DNA from: NAK19 sp034434515 | GTDB taxonomy: Bacteria; Chloroflexota; Anaerolineae; Anaerolineales; UBA4823 | Direction of reading: 5' to 3' | NCBI GenBank assembly: GCA_034434515.1 | Contig: DAOTZA010000139.1 | Coordinates: 1 to 64,000 of the forward strand | DNA: 64,000 nucleotides | Part shown: piece by piece, positions 1 to 8,321 of the stretch | How the letters are laid out: every line of letters starts with the position of its first letter | How positions within the stretch are numbered: position 1 is the stretch's first letter | Notes under the pieces: generated by a model | The model's database searches: none | What the model was told of the DNA's origin: nothing | The model's input: the letters and a program-made list of their open reading frames with translations, nothing else | Translations under genes and position numbers: made by a program

Positions 1-833
1 AGCTCTCCTCGGTTGGGATTGAAGGCTACCGAGTCGGCTTCCCAGTAAATCGTCGCAAGGTTTCCACCTGTGGTCGCCAGTTTGAATGTTGTCGCTCCGA
101 TCACGAGAGCATGTCCGCCAATGGAAACCAGGGCTTCTCCGTTTTCCTGAATGGCAGCCGTTGCGCCGCTCAGTTCGGCTAAGCGGGTGATTAACTGGTC
201 TCTTTGATCCATCAAGTCATTCGGCGCGCTCCCAGCCGACTTAACGGCCACGATCTCGACATTCAAAGCGGCAACTTTGCTGGCAAGGCTGTTAATTTCA
301 TTGACCCGCTGAAGGATTAAGGAATTTTGATCCTGTTGGATGCGAATTAGAGATTGGGCGCGCCAGTTAATCGATTTGGCGAGGGCAGCGCCACGCTCCA
401 GCAGATCTGCCCGCACTGCCAGATTGGTCGGGTCATTGCTTAGCGCTTGCCAGCCAGTCCAGAAGGCGTCCAGTTTTGCCACCAGGCCATCTTCGCCAGT
501 TTCGGCGAGCGTGGCTTCTACCTGTCTCAAGACACTGGCTTGCATTTGCCAGCCTTTGCTGTCACTTAATGCGCGCCGATAGCGGTCATCGAAAAATTCG
601 AGGTTGTACTGGCGAATGCGGTTGACAACCACCCCCATACCTAATTGGCCTGGTACGACATTGCCTCTCAGGGAGGGGAAGATGTGCGGCCGGTCGGAGC
701 TCAGCATGGCTTCCTGGCGGCGGTAGCCCGGTGTGGTGGCGTTGGCGACATTGTGTTCGGTGACCTGAATGGCAATTTGCTGGCTGAGCATTGCCTTGAG
801 GGCAATATTGAGACCGTAGAGAATATTGGACAT
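1..833 (-). CDS. flgK: Flagellar hook-associated protein FlgK (HAP1), N-terminal part
   Basis: FlgK forms the first junction zone between hook and filament and is exported through the flagellar type III apparatus. The start codon is at 833 and about 277 N-terminal residues are visible; the gene runs off the left edge. The rod-protein signature is clear: an N-terminal helical stretch followed by HNVANATTPGYRRQ at residues 27-40. A long helical region (roughly residues 90-200) matches the coiled-coil part of the family. It lies 9 bases downstream of the flgN-like gene, its expected chaperone, so it should be in the same transcript. It is assigned as FlgK rather than FlgE because of the FlgN neighbour and the long helical section. 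Confidence 0.93.
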   Translation of the reverse strand, partial: MSNILYGLNIALKAMLSQQIAIQVTEHNVANATTPGYRRQEAMLSSDRPHIFPSLRGNVVPGQLGMGVVVNRIRQYNLEFFDDRYRRALSDSKGWQMQASVLRQVEATLAETGEDGLVAKLDAFWTGWQALSNDPTNLAVRADLLERGAALAKSINWRAQSLIRIQQDQNSLILQRVNEINSLASKVAALNVEIVAVKSAGSAPNDLMDQRDQLITRLAELSGATAAIQENGEALVSIGGHALVIGATTFKLATTGGNLATIYWEADSVAFNPNRGE

Positions 834-842
834 CTTTCCCTC

Positions 843-1355
843 CTATGCCCTTTGATCGACGTCCCAAACCATATCGAAGTTGGCGGAAGCTTTTGCGCCG
901 GGTCGCTCATACGTGAGCGAAGGGCGGAAGGAGTCAATCAAGATGGTCTGTAAGGCATCCACCCGCTCTAGGGCGATCATCGCCAGGGCGTGATTGCCAC
1001 TGGTCAGGATTTTGATTTCTTCGGCGAGGGCTGAAATTCCTTCTTTGAGATGTCTGATTCGCTGACCCAGTTCATTATTCAATGCCTGGCAAATTGCAGT
1101 TACGGTTGGATTGGTGTGCTTTAAGCCAACTTGATCGCCTAGGTTTTGGGTAACCATGCGGCGGCGATCTTCGATCTGACCCAGCTCATCCAATACGACC
1201 TCTTTTTGTTCCAGGATAACTTCCAGACTGGAGAGATCGTTCTTCGAAAGCGCCTGTCGTTCTTCTTTCGTCAATTGATGTAAGGACTGGCAAGCGCGAA
1301 ATTCCTGGACAAGCAGGTCTTCCAGAGTAGCGGCAAGGGTGAGCATGTCATTCAT
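843..1355 (-). CDS. flgN: FlgN-type flagellar export chaperone
   Basis: Small, all-helical, charged protein of 170 residues. FlgN proteins bind the C-termini of the hook-associated proteins FlgK and FlgL and deliver them to the export gate. The N-terminal two thirds is heptad-rich (for example LHQLTKEERQAL around residue 26), as expected of this family, but primary sequence conservation in FlgN is low. The assignment rests on size, predicted coiled-coil character and position directly between the flgM-like and flgK genes. The C-terminal 30 residues are less helical and could be the client-binding tail. Confidence 0.8.
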   Translation of the reverse strand: MNDMLTLAATLEDLLVQEFRACQSLHQLTKEERQALSKNDLSSLEVILEQKEVVLDELGQIEDRRRMVTQNLGDQVGLKHTNPTVTAICQALNNELGQRIRHLKEGISALAEEIKILTSGNHALAMIALERVDALQTILIDSFRPSLTYERPGAKASANFDMVWDVDQRA

Positions 1356-1391
1356 CGGTCGTCAAGCCTTTCCTGTCAACAGGTTGAGGGA

Positions 1392-1691
1392 TTAAGAGCC
1401 TAAACCTTTAAGAAAGATCGAAGCCAGTTGTTCGACCGGTACCTGGTATGTTCCGGTCTGGATTTGTTCCCGTAAGGCGGAAACGCGCTCGGTGCGCACA
1501 TCGGGTATCTCTTGCAGGCTGAGACGCGCCTTGGCAAGCAAACGGGCGCGCTCAGAGAGAGAAGCCTGGTCTTTGTTCGCAGCTCGTTCGGCGCGATCGT
1601 TTTCTTGAGCCCGTTGCTGACGCTCGATGGCGGCTGCGTTTTCAGCTTGTTTCTGAACGATACGGTTGTTTTGAGAGTGCTCAACTTTCAT
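1392..1691 (-). CDS. flgM: FlgM-type anti-sigma-28 factor
   Basis: 99-residue protein. FlgM holds FliA (sigma-28) inactive until the hook-basal body is finished, when it is exported and late genes are switched on. The N-terminal half is polar, Gln/Ala-rich and probably disordered. The C-terminal half carries the family pattern SLSERARLLAKAR, then IPDVRTERVSALREQIQTG and YQVPVEQLA, which is the sigma-binding helical segment. The cognate sigma factor FliA is encoded upstream in the same unit (3771-4625). A pair of alternative hairpins lies just upstream of the ribosome binding site (AAAGGAG). Confidence 0.88.
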   Translation of the reverse strand: MKVEHSQNNRIVQKQAENAAAIERQQRAQENDRAERAANKDQASLSERARLLAKARLSLQEIPDVRTERVSALREQIQTGTYQVPVEQLASIFLKGLGS

Positions 1692-1714
1692 GATCTTTCT
1701 CCTTTGCCGGTTTG

Positions 1715-1760
1715 AACAGGTTAGGCTGACGACGTGAGGGTATTTTTACCCTAACCTGTT
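1715..1760 (-). promoter_or_regulatory. Overlapping alternative hairpins between flgG and flgM
   Basis: Perfect 11-base arms AACAGGTTAGG (1715-1725) and CCTAACCTGTT (1750-1760) can pair. A second hairpin, AGGGTA (1737-1742) with TACCCT (1747-1752) around a four-base loop, shares bases with the long stem, so the two structures cannot form together. The element lies between the flgG stop and the flgM ribosome binding site. There is no U-tract after the stem on the transcribed strand, so a simple terminator is unlikely. A role in setting FlgM level or mRNA stability is an inference. Confidence 0.55.
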
Positions 1761-1781
1761 ATCGGCAAAATCTTTCAAAAC

Positions 1782-2522
1782 TTAAATCCTGCGCATTTGG
1801 ATGGCTTGTTCCAGCATGGCATCGGTTTGTTGAAAGGTGCGTTGGGAAAGGCTGAAAGAGCGCTGCAACAGGATCATCTGGGTCAGTTCATTGGCAATGT
1901 TTACATTCGACATCTCCAGGACATGATTGCGGATTTCCCCAAATCCCTCGTTGGTTGCTGTGCCAACCGTTACCGGCCCAGAGACTTCAGTTTCGAGCCA
2001 CAGATTATTTCCATAACTCTCCAACCCGTTGGGATTGGGAAACCGAGCCAGAGGGATGGTGCCAACCTGATTCCACACGCCGTTTTGGAGCACCATCACG
2101 GAGCCATCCGTTTCAACGTTAATCTCCTCGAATTCTTCGGGCAGGGAACCATCCCATACTAAGGGGAAGCCATTGCCGTTGACAATGCGGCGCTCGGCGT
2201 CAAGGGTGAATTCGCCATCGCGGGTATAGGCAGTGCGTCCGTCAGGTAGGGTTACGCTGAAGAACCCATTTCCGTTTATTGCGAGATCGAGTTCCCGGGA
2301 AGTGATTTTGAACGTGCCCTGATCCAGAAAGCGCTGGGTGGTGCGCAATTGAACACCGCTATACAGACGCTGCTGAAACATCTCCTGAAAGTTGGAGCGG
2401 CTGGCTTTGAATCCGTGCGTATTAATGTTTGCCAGGTTGTGACTAACCACATCCAGATCGAGCAAACGGGTCATCATACCGCTGCGGCTGATGTGTAAAA
2501 TTTGATGGATCGAGAGGGTCAT
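1782..2522 (-). CDS. flgG: Flagellar basal-body rod protein FlgG
   Basis: Distal rod protein of the flagellar driveshaft, 246 residues. The N-terminal flagellar rod domain contains SHNLANINTHGFKASRSNF (about residues 27-45), the hallmark motif of rod, hook and HAP proteins. The central part has the family pattern DLAINGNGFFSV and AYTRDGEFTLD. The C-terminal domain ends with EMSNVNIANELTQMILLQR and a heptad helix, as in FlgG. It is the second of two paralogous rod/hook genes in a row; transcription order FlgF then FlgG agrees with other bacteria, but the two names could be exchanged. Confidence 0.88.
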   Translation of the reverse strand: MTLSIHQILHISRSGMMTRLLDLDVVSHNLANINTHGFKASRSNFQEMFQQRLYSGVQLRTTQRFLDQGTFKITSRELDLAINGNGFFSVTLPDGRTAYTRDGEFTLDAERRIVNGNGFPLVWDGSLPEEFEEINVETDGSVMVLQNGVWNQVGTIPLARFPNPNGLESYGNNLWLETEVSGPVTVGTATNEGFGEIRNHVLEMSNVNIANELTQMILLQRSFSLSQRTFQQTDAMLEQAIQMRRI

Positions 2523-2551
2523 GGGTCTCCTTTCATTTCAATCCGGATTTG

Positions 2552-3310
2552 TCAAAAGGTTCCTAGCGAATTGATGGCTTTGCCAAGCAACTCATCTTGA
2601 GCTTGCACAAGCTTTTGAGCGGCCTCATAAGCTCGCGCAACGGCGATCATCTGGGTCATTAATTGGGCTGGGTTGGCGTTTGACATCTCAAGGTAGCCTT
2701 GAACAACGCTGCCGACGGCATCACTGGTTGGACCTCCTTCGGCTGCAAAATAATTCGAGCCATCGCGGGTCAGTTCGGCAGTTGGGTCTTCAAAAGCTGC
2801 TAAACCTAAAGTGGCAACCGTCTGTCCATTGACCAGAATGACTCCTTCTGGGCTGACCGATAAATCTCCCTCGGGCAGGTTAATCGGTTGTCCGCCTTCA
2901 TCCAGCACCTGATACCCATCCACCGTGACGAGATTGCCATCAATATCGCGGTAGAAACGTCCATCGCGGGTGTATCGTTCGCCATCTGGGGTCTGGATAC
3001 GAAAGAAGCCTGCTCCTTGAATAGCAAGGTCGAAGGGATGGCCGCTATGACGAAGCCCGCCTTGTAAGAAATCGGTAACCTCTGTTGCGTTTTGGACTCC
3101 TAAACCAAAATTACCGATCCAGCGCAGGTTCGCTAATCCGGCAGTTGGACCTGGTGGATAGATCATGGCAGTCTCTTTAAAATCCTCCAGACTGGTTAAG
3201 ACTTGTTTGAAACCAGGTGTATCTACATTGGCGATGTTGTGGGCTAATAGCCCGTGGCGGTAGAGGTTGGCTAACATGGCTGAGGCTGCAGAATATAAAC
3301 CTTTGATCAT
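2552..3310 (-). CDS. flgF: Flagellar basal-body rod protein, FlgF-like
   Basis: 252-residue rod-family protein. It begins MIKGLYSAASAM, typical of FlgF/FlgG, followed by HNIANVDTPGFKQ near residue 24. The middle holds DLAIQGAGFFRI and RYTRDGRFYRD, and the C-terminus has YLEMSNANPAQLMTQMIAV. FlgF forms part of the proximal rod next to FlgG. The gene starts inside the last codons of the preceding gene (ATG at 3310, preceding stop at 3307), so translation is likely coupled. The FlgF rather than FlgG label is based on gene order. Confidence 0.82.
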   Translation of the reverse strand: MIKGLYSAASAMLANLYRHGLLAHNIANVDTPGFKQVLTSLEDFKETAMIYPPGPTAGLANLRWIGNFGLGVQNATEVTDFLQGGLRHSGHPFDLAIQGAGFFRIQTPDGERYTRDGRFYRDIDGNLVTVDGYQVLDEGGQPINLPEGDLSVSPEGVILVNGQTVATLGLAAFEDPTAELTRDGSNYFAAEGGPTSDAVGSVVQGYLEMSNANPAQLMTQMIAVARAYEAAQKLVQAQDELLGKAINSLGTF

Positions 3311-3774
3311 GCCGAGACCTCCTTTCGGTTTTCGGTGGACTTTTGATTCAGGCGAATGACCATATTCACTTCATCAATGGTCATCCCCATCTGACGGGCA
3401 ATATCCAGAGCGCTCATCCCACCACTTGCCATAGAGACAACTATTTGATTGCGCTCCAGGCTGCTGGTCGGACGCAATCCGGCCAGCAGGTTTGTGGGGG
3501 GTTGATTTTGGCTCTTCTGTACTGCGGATAGCAGCGTTTTGAAATCCTCCTGAGCCAGAATACCGCCGCTTGGGGGGAGGCTTTGAGCTGTAGTTTTCTG
3601 TGGAACGGCGGTTACTTTTGCTTGATTGGCTCCTTCCGCTAGACTTTTCAATTGCTCAACGACCGGTTTGAGCTTCTCTGCCTGTTCAGGTTGGCCTTGA
3701 ACCCGCGCCGTTTCGCGGGCGAGTTGGATTAACTTCAGGGTATCACTCAATAAAACCGACGAAATGTTATTCAT
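3307..3774 (-). CDS. Unknown flagellar-operon protein with HTH-like C-terminus
   Basis: 155 residues, no confident family. The N-terminal 60 residues form a helical, charged segment; a Pro/Gln-rich linker follows; residues about 118-145 (MSALDIARQMGMTIDEVNMV) look like a small helix-turn-helix such as that at the C-terminus of several poorly described flagellar-operon proteins near fliA. It overlaps fliA at its start (ATGA at 3771-3774) and flgF at its end, so all three are probably translationally coupled. A regulatory or scaffold role is possible, but nothing in the sequence proves DNA binding. Confidence 0.7.
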   Translation of the reverse strand: MNNISSVLLSDTLKLIQLARETARVQGQPEQAEKLKPVVEQLKSLAEGANQAKVTAVPQKTTAQSLPPSGGILAQEDFKTLLSAVQKSQNQPPTNLLAGLRPTSSLERNQIVVSMASGGMSALDIARQMGMTIDEVNMVIRLNQKSTENRKEVSA

Positions 3775-4625
3775 AGAGTCGTACCTCCCTGATCAGAGAT
3801 GCTTCCGGAACGATGGATGGCGGCATGGCGTGGCAAACGCTCGGGTTGGGTGAGGTTTTCGGCTTGCATCATCGCTCGTTTAAGTTTTGACCGCAACGAA
3901 AGGACGGCTTTGGTGTGCAATTGACACACCCGTGACTCCGATACATCCAAGACCATACCAATTTCCTTAAAGGTCAAATGTTCATAATAATATAATGAAA
4001 GAACTAACTGCTCCCGTTCAGGCAGGGATTGAATGATCTGGATCAGGGTTTCTTTCAGTTCTTCGCTTTCGATTAAGGCATCTGGATTTTCTTGTTCCTC
4101 ATCGGCAAGGATTTCGTGTAAGGAGATGGTTTCGTCTCCATCCGAAGTGACAACCGTGTCCAGAGATAGCAAGATATGACTGCTATCCAAGAAAGCCTGC
4201 CTCAGCCCTTCTACGTCCCATTGCAACAGTTCGGCTAGTTCTTCATCGCTTGGAGGACGGTGATATTGTTCCCAAAAACGATCGATTGCCCCTTGTAACT
4301 GGCGAGCCCGTTGACGCGCGCCGCGCGAGAGCCAATCGTGAGAGCGAAGCTGGTCGATGACTTTACCGCGAATGCGTAAAATGGCATAGGTGCTGAATTG
4401 GGTGCCATGGGAGGCATCGTAGCGGTCGACAGCCTCGATCAAGCCGAGAATGCCCTGGCTGGCAGCGTCTTCGTAATCGGCGCCGACTGCCTGAGAAATC
4501 CCTAACCTTCCTAAGACAAAATGCACGAGGGGGATGTAGCGTAAGATGATCTCCTCGCGCGTTTGAGGGTCACGGGTTTTCAAAAAGTGCTGAATTAATT
4601 CGGCGTCGTCTTTGCGTGTGTCCAT
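3771..4625 (-). CDS. fliA: RNA polymerase sigma factor FliA (sigma-28/WhiG family)
   Basis: 284-residue sigma factor directing late flagellar and chemotaxis promoters. Region 2 is recognisable from RYIPLVHFVLGRLG (about 29-42) through YEDAASQGILGLIEAVDRYD to FSTYAILRIRGKVIDQLRSHD, the WhiG/FliA form of regions 2.3-2.4. Region 3 follows with RPPSDEELAELLQWD. Region 4 contains SLPEREQLVLSLYYYEHLTF and an HTH, VLDVSESRVCQLHTKA. Its antagonist FlgM is encoded further down the same unit. A roughly 25-residue C-terminal tail after region 4 is an extension. Confidence 0.95.
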   Translation of the reverse strand: MDTRKDDAELIQHFLKTRDPQTREEIILRYIPLVHFVLGRLGISQAVGADYEDAASQGILGLIEAVDRYDASHGTQFSTYAILRIRGKVIDQLRSHDWLSRGARQRARQLQGAIDRFWEQYHRPPSDEELAELLQWDVEGLRQAFLDSSHILLSLDTVVTSDGDETISLHEILADEEQENPDALIESEELKETLIQIIQSLPEREQLVLSLYYYEHLTFKEIGMVLDVSESRVCQLHTKAVLSLRSKLKRAMMQAENLTQPERLPRHAAIHRSGSISDQGGTTL

Positions 4626-4638
4626 TGGCTAGCTCAAC

Positions 4639-5001
4639 CTATGCCTGAACTTCAAGCGTGCTCTCTCCTGTATCCAACTCGGATTGGGCGGCTTTCAAAT
4701 CCTTTCTGGCTGTTTCGATGACTTGATGGGCGAGAAAATAATTCAGCAACCAAAAGATCGCCCCTAAGGTGAAAATGGCAACACAACCCCGCATGGCTGC
4801 CATAACAACCGAAGCGCCCTTAAGCAATGATACTCCTACGGTGACCACGCCGGCCAATAGAATGATCAGGCTGGCGAGAGAAAACGAGATATCCAGCAAA
4901 GCAGGTAAGGGTGGATTGCGTCGAACGGATTCTTTCTCCTTGTTCTTGGGCTCTTGAGGCTTTTTTTGTTCCTTTGGTTTTGTTTCTTGCTTTTTTGCCA
5001 T
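4639..5001 (-). CDS. Small two-span membrane protein of the flagellar operon
   Basis: 120 residues, unrecognised family. The first 30 residues are extremely basic (KKQETKPKEQKKPQEPKNK), followed by two hydrophobic spans at roughly residues 34-58 and 68-92, and an acidic, amphipathic C-terminal tail. This suggests a bitopic hairpin in the cytoplasmic membrane with both ends inside. It sits 4 bases after flhF and 13 bases before fliA, in the place where flhG (the MinD-like partner of FlhF) is often found; the sequence shows no relation to FlhG. Function unknown. Confidence 0.72.
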   Translation of the reverse strand: MAKKQETKPKEQKKPQEPKNKEKESVRRNPPLPALLDISFSLASLIILLAGVVTVGVSLLKGASVVMAAMRGCVAIFTLGAIFWLLNYFLAHQVIETARKDLKAAQSELDTGESTLEVQA

Positions 5002-5005
5002 CTTT

Positions 5006-6229
5006 TCATTCCTTCCTCAGAACGAGTTCGGATAACAACCTCGCTTGGGCAGGGCGAAGGTGATCCAAGATTTGGTTTCCATCGCTCAGGTATGCAATGG
5101 GGATCTTGCTCTTCCACACGATGTTAAAGAGACTTCCATACTGACGGGTTTCATCCAGCTTGCTGAACACAAACGCGTTGACACCCAACGGACTAAACGC
5201 GGCTACCGCCTGTTGCAGGTCGGCTTCCTTAGCTGAAGCTGATAAGACCAGAAAGGTTACCTTTTGCGGAGCTACAGTTAGTAGTTCACTTAATTCGATG
5301 ATCTCTTGAGCATTATAGGGATTTCGAGCTGGTGTGTCCACCAGAATCAGATCTTCTTTTTCTAGCTCGGCGAAGGTTTGCTGTAAGTCTGCGGTTGTAT
5401 AGACAAAGCGCGGTTCAATTCCGAAGGCTTTGGCGTACGCATGGGTTTGGGCAATCGCGCCGGTGCGGATCGTATCAGCGCAGACCCAGGCAATGCGGCG
5501 CGGATCAGTTTGGTTTAGATGGGCGGTTAAACGAGCGCAGAAGCTGGTCTTGCCAGCTCCACTTGGCCCAATCACATATAGGATTCGTGCTGTGCGAGTC
5601 TTGCCGGCCTGCCAGCGTTCAATGCGTAGAATGCGGATATAGGTTTCTAGCTGTTTGCGCAGGATTTGACGCAAGCGTTCTTCGTCATTGAATATCTTGG
5701 GGTTGATGGTTTCTGCCACGCGGTGGAAAAGATCTTTGATGATTTCAGGATCAAGACCTTGCTCGGTCAGTTCTTGACGGGCGCGCACCAATGCTGGCGG
5801 AATGGTGATGGCAGCTTTATCCTTAATAACCTTAGGAATAACTTTTGGTTGGGGCTCGGGTGGAAGGGCGGATTGTTCGACTTGTTGTCGGGCTAATTTC
5901 TCCGCCAGTTGGGCAAGATAGGTTTGCGGATCTACTTCTGTTCCAGAGTCGGCCGGTTTTTTGGAATTGGCCTGATTTATCACCGGGGTGAAAGCGCTTT
6001 TTTGAGCCTGCTCCAATGCAGGATTTGGACGGTTTTTGGGAGGCGGAACGGCAACGGTTGGGGTGCCCGGCATAGCCAGCACTTCCACCAGGGGTTGTTT
6101 CCAGACTTCCCAGGCCGGTCCGCCGGGTACTTGACGCACAGAAAGGATGACAGCTTCGGGTCCAAACTCGTTTTGCACGAGCTCCAGGGCTTCCTGAGTG
6201 GTAGGGGCGGTAAAGGTTTTGGGTTCCAT
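5006..6229 (-). CDS. flhF: Flagellar biosynthesis GTPase FlhF (SRP family)
   Basis: 407 residues. FlhF is a signal-recognition-particle type GTPase that sets flagellar position and number, acting at the membrane on early basal-body assembly. The N-terminal basic domain starts TFTAPTTQEALELVQNEFG and is followed by a variable Pro/Gln-rich stretch (about 55-145). The NG domain has the P-loop GPSGAGKTS at residues 221-229, the G3-like DTPARNPYN and the guanine-specificity motif FSKLDET. It lies directly after flhA, as in many flagellar operons. No flhG follows within this window. Confidence 0.94.
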   Translation of the reverse strand: MEPKTFTAPTTQEALELVQNEFGPEAVILSVRQVPGGPAWEVWKQPLVEVLAMPGTPTVAVPPPKNRPNPALEQAQKSAFTPVINQANSKKPADSGTEVDPQTYLAQLAEKLARQQVEQSALPPEPQPKVIPKVIKDKAAITIPPALVRARQELTEQGLDPEIIKDLFHRVAETINPKIFNDEERLRQILRKQLETYIRILRIERWQAGKTRTARILYVIGPSGAGKTSFCARLTAHLNQTDPRRIAWVCADTIRTGAIAQTHAYAKAFGIEPRFVYTTADLQQTFAELEKEDLILVDTPARNPYNAQEIIELSELLTVAPQKVTFLVLSASAKEADLQQAVAAFSPLGVNAFVFSKLDETRQYGSLFNIVWKSKIPIAYLSDGNQILDHLRPAQARLLSELVLRKE

Positions 6230-6230
6230 C

Positions 6231-8303
6231 TTATCCTTCCATCACCATACCGTGAGATTTTACTTTTGTACCTGGGCTGACCTCGGAGAATGCCAGCACA
6301 ACCAGATTTGGCAGAGATTGCTCAATTAACTTGCGAAAAGCAAGCCGAATTTCGCGTGGGCAGAGCAGAATAGGAAAATGTCCTGCCTGAGCCAGCTTTT
6401 CCATCTGCTCACCGGTGCGAATCAAAATTTGCTGTGCAGTTTGGGCGTCAATGTTAAGACCAATGCCGCTTTCATTCGAAACGAGATTGTCTCGCAACAG
6501 GCTTTCTAATTGAGGTGACAAGGTGAAGACATACAAGGTGCCATCCTCTTCCCGGTAAAGGTTGGTAATGGTGCGCGCCATGGACTGGCGTACAGCTTCT
6601 GCCAGGATGAAGGGGTTGCGAGTTACTGCGGCATTATCGGCGATGACTTCAAGGATGCCTCCCAAATCGCGAATCGGGATGCGTTCTTTCAGCAGGCAGC
6701 GTAAAACGGCTTGTAATTCCCCCAGGGTGATTTGTTCTGGGATAACACCTTCGACCATCGCCGGGGTGCGGGCTCGCAATTGATCGATCATCTCCTGCAC
6801 CATCTGGCGGTTGAGCAGATCGGCGGCATAGCTGCGGACCACTTCGGTCAGGTGGGTACTCAGGACAGAAAGCGGGGTGACGACAGTGTAGCCGAGCAGT
6901 TCGGCGCGGCCTTTCTCGGCATCTCCAATCCAGAGTGCAGGCAAGCCGAAGGCGGGTTCGGTGGTTGGGATGCCGTGGATTTTCTCTTCGGTGTCATTGC
7001 CTGGAATAGCAAGGTAACGGTCAATCAGCAATTCCCCGCGCACCACTTCCTCCCGCCGAATTTTGATGCGGTATTCCTGAGGAGAAAGACGCAGGTTATC
7101 GCGCACGCGAACAATGGGTAAGACGAAACCTAATTCGTTCATTAGTTGTCGGCGAATTCCGGTGATGCGCCGTAATAGATTGTCGGGCTGGCTATCGTCA
7201 ATGAGCGGGATCAACCCATAGCCAATCTCGATCTCCAGGGGATCTGCCACCACCATTTCCAGCATGTCCTGGGGCGATTCGGGTTCAGTGGTCATCACCT
7301 CTTCGGCCGGTTCTTGAACTTGTTTTTGTTGCAAGTTCCAGACTGCGTACGCGGCTGCTCCGAAACCGGCCGCAACCAGAATGAAGGGAAGCTTTGGCAA
7401 ACCAGGAATTAAACCGATGGTGGCAATAATCAGCGTTCCAATCCCCAGCGCACTAAAGTTGGAAAGCTGGCCGATCATATCCGAACCCAGGGATAGATCG
7501 CTTGTGGTGCGGGTAACGATTAAACCCGAAGCAGCGGAGACGATCAAAGCCGGAATTTGCACTGCCAGACCGGCACCCACGGTCAGCAGTGTGTAGGTTT
7601 GTAACGCATCGAGTAAGGAGAGCTGGCGTTGGACAATGCCGATCACAAAACCACCGATGATGTTGACAATCATTACAATCACGGCTGCAATCGCATCACC
7701 GCGCACGAACTTACTGGCGCCATCCATAGCGCCGTAGAAATCAGCCTCGATTTCTATTTCGCGGCGGCGGATGCGAGCTTGATTTTCATCGATCAAACCA
7801 GCGTTCAGCTCGGCGTCAATCGAAAGCTGTTTGCCGGGCATGGCATCCAGGGTGAAACGGGCGGCCACTTCAGCAACTCGGCCGGCTCCATTGGTGATTA
7901 CAACAAACTGGATCACCATCAACATCAAGAAGACAACCACGCCCACAACATAGTTGCCACCGAGAATTAAGGAACCGAAGGTGCTGATGACTTTGCCGGC
8001 ATTGCCTTGAATCAGGATCAGGCGGCTGGCGGCAATGTTCAGACCTAAGCGAAACAGCGTTACCAGTAAAAGCACTGAGGGAAAAACCGAAAAATCCATC
8101 GGTCGGGCAATATACATGGAAAGCAACATGACTCCGATCGACAAGGCAAGGTTAAACACGATGAGGAAGTCCATGGCAAGGGGTGGCAGTGGCACCAACA
8201 TCAAACCGATAATCAGGATAACTGCCAGTGCTAAAACAATGTCTTTCGAACGCAACAGGTTGATCCATTGGCTGGTGGCAAGTGATTCTGTCCGAACAGT
8301 CAT
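6231..8303 (-). CDS. flhA: Flagellar export gate protein FlhA
   Basis: 690-residue nonameric export-gate protein. The N-terminal half has about eight transmembrane helices, with the family-specific cytoplasmic loop (GAMDGASKFVRGDAIA, near residue 205) that couples export to the proton gradient. The C-terminal half (from about 350) is the cytoplasmic ring domain that docks chaperone-substrate complexes; FGLPALWI and GGILEVIADNA are recognisable. Start ATG at 8303 follows flhB by 18 bases. Length matches the family norm. Confidence 0.97.
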   Translation of the reverse strand: MTVRTESLATSQWINLLRSKDIVLALAVILIIGLMLVPLPPLAMDFLIVFNLALSIGVMLLSMYIARPMDFSVFPSVLLLVTLFRLGLNIAASRLILIQGNAGKVISTFGSLILGGNYVVGVVVFLMLMVIQFVVITNGAGRVAEVAARFTLDAMPGKQLSIDAELNAGLIDENQARIRRREIEIEADFYGAMDGASKFVRGDAIAAVIVMIVNIIGGFVIGIVQRQLSLLDALQTYTLLTVGAGLAVQIPALIVSAASGLIVTRTTSDLSLGSDMIGQLSNFSALGIGTLIIATIGLIPGLPKLPFILVAAGFGAAAYAVWNLQQKQVQEPAEEVMTTEPESPQDMLEMVVADPLEIEIGYGLIPLIDDSQPDNLLRRITGIRRQLMNELGFVLPIVRVRDNLRLSPQEYRIKIRREEVVRGELLIDRYLAIPGNDTEEKIHGIPTTEPAFGLPALWIGDAEKGRAELLGYTVVTPLSVLSTHLTEVVRSYAADLLNRQMVQEMIDQLRARTPAMVEGVIPEQITLGELQAVLRCLLKERIPIRDLGGILEVIADNAAVTRNPFILAEAVRQSMARTITNLYREEDGTLYVFTLSPQLESLLRDNLVSNESGIGLNIDAQTAQQILIRTGEQMEKLAQAGHFPILLCPREIRLAFRKLIEQSLPNLVVLAFSEVSPGTKVKSHGMVMEG

Positions 8304-8321
8304 CTTTTTTCCTTCTCCTGG

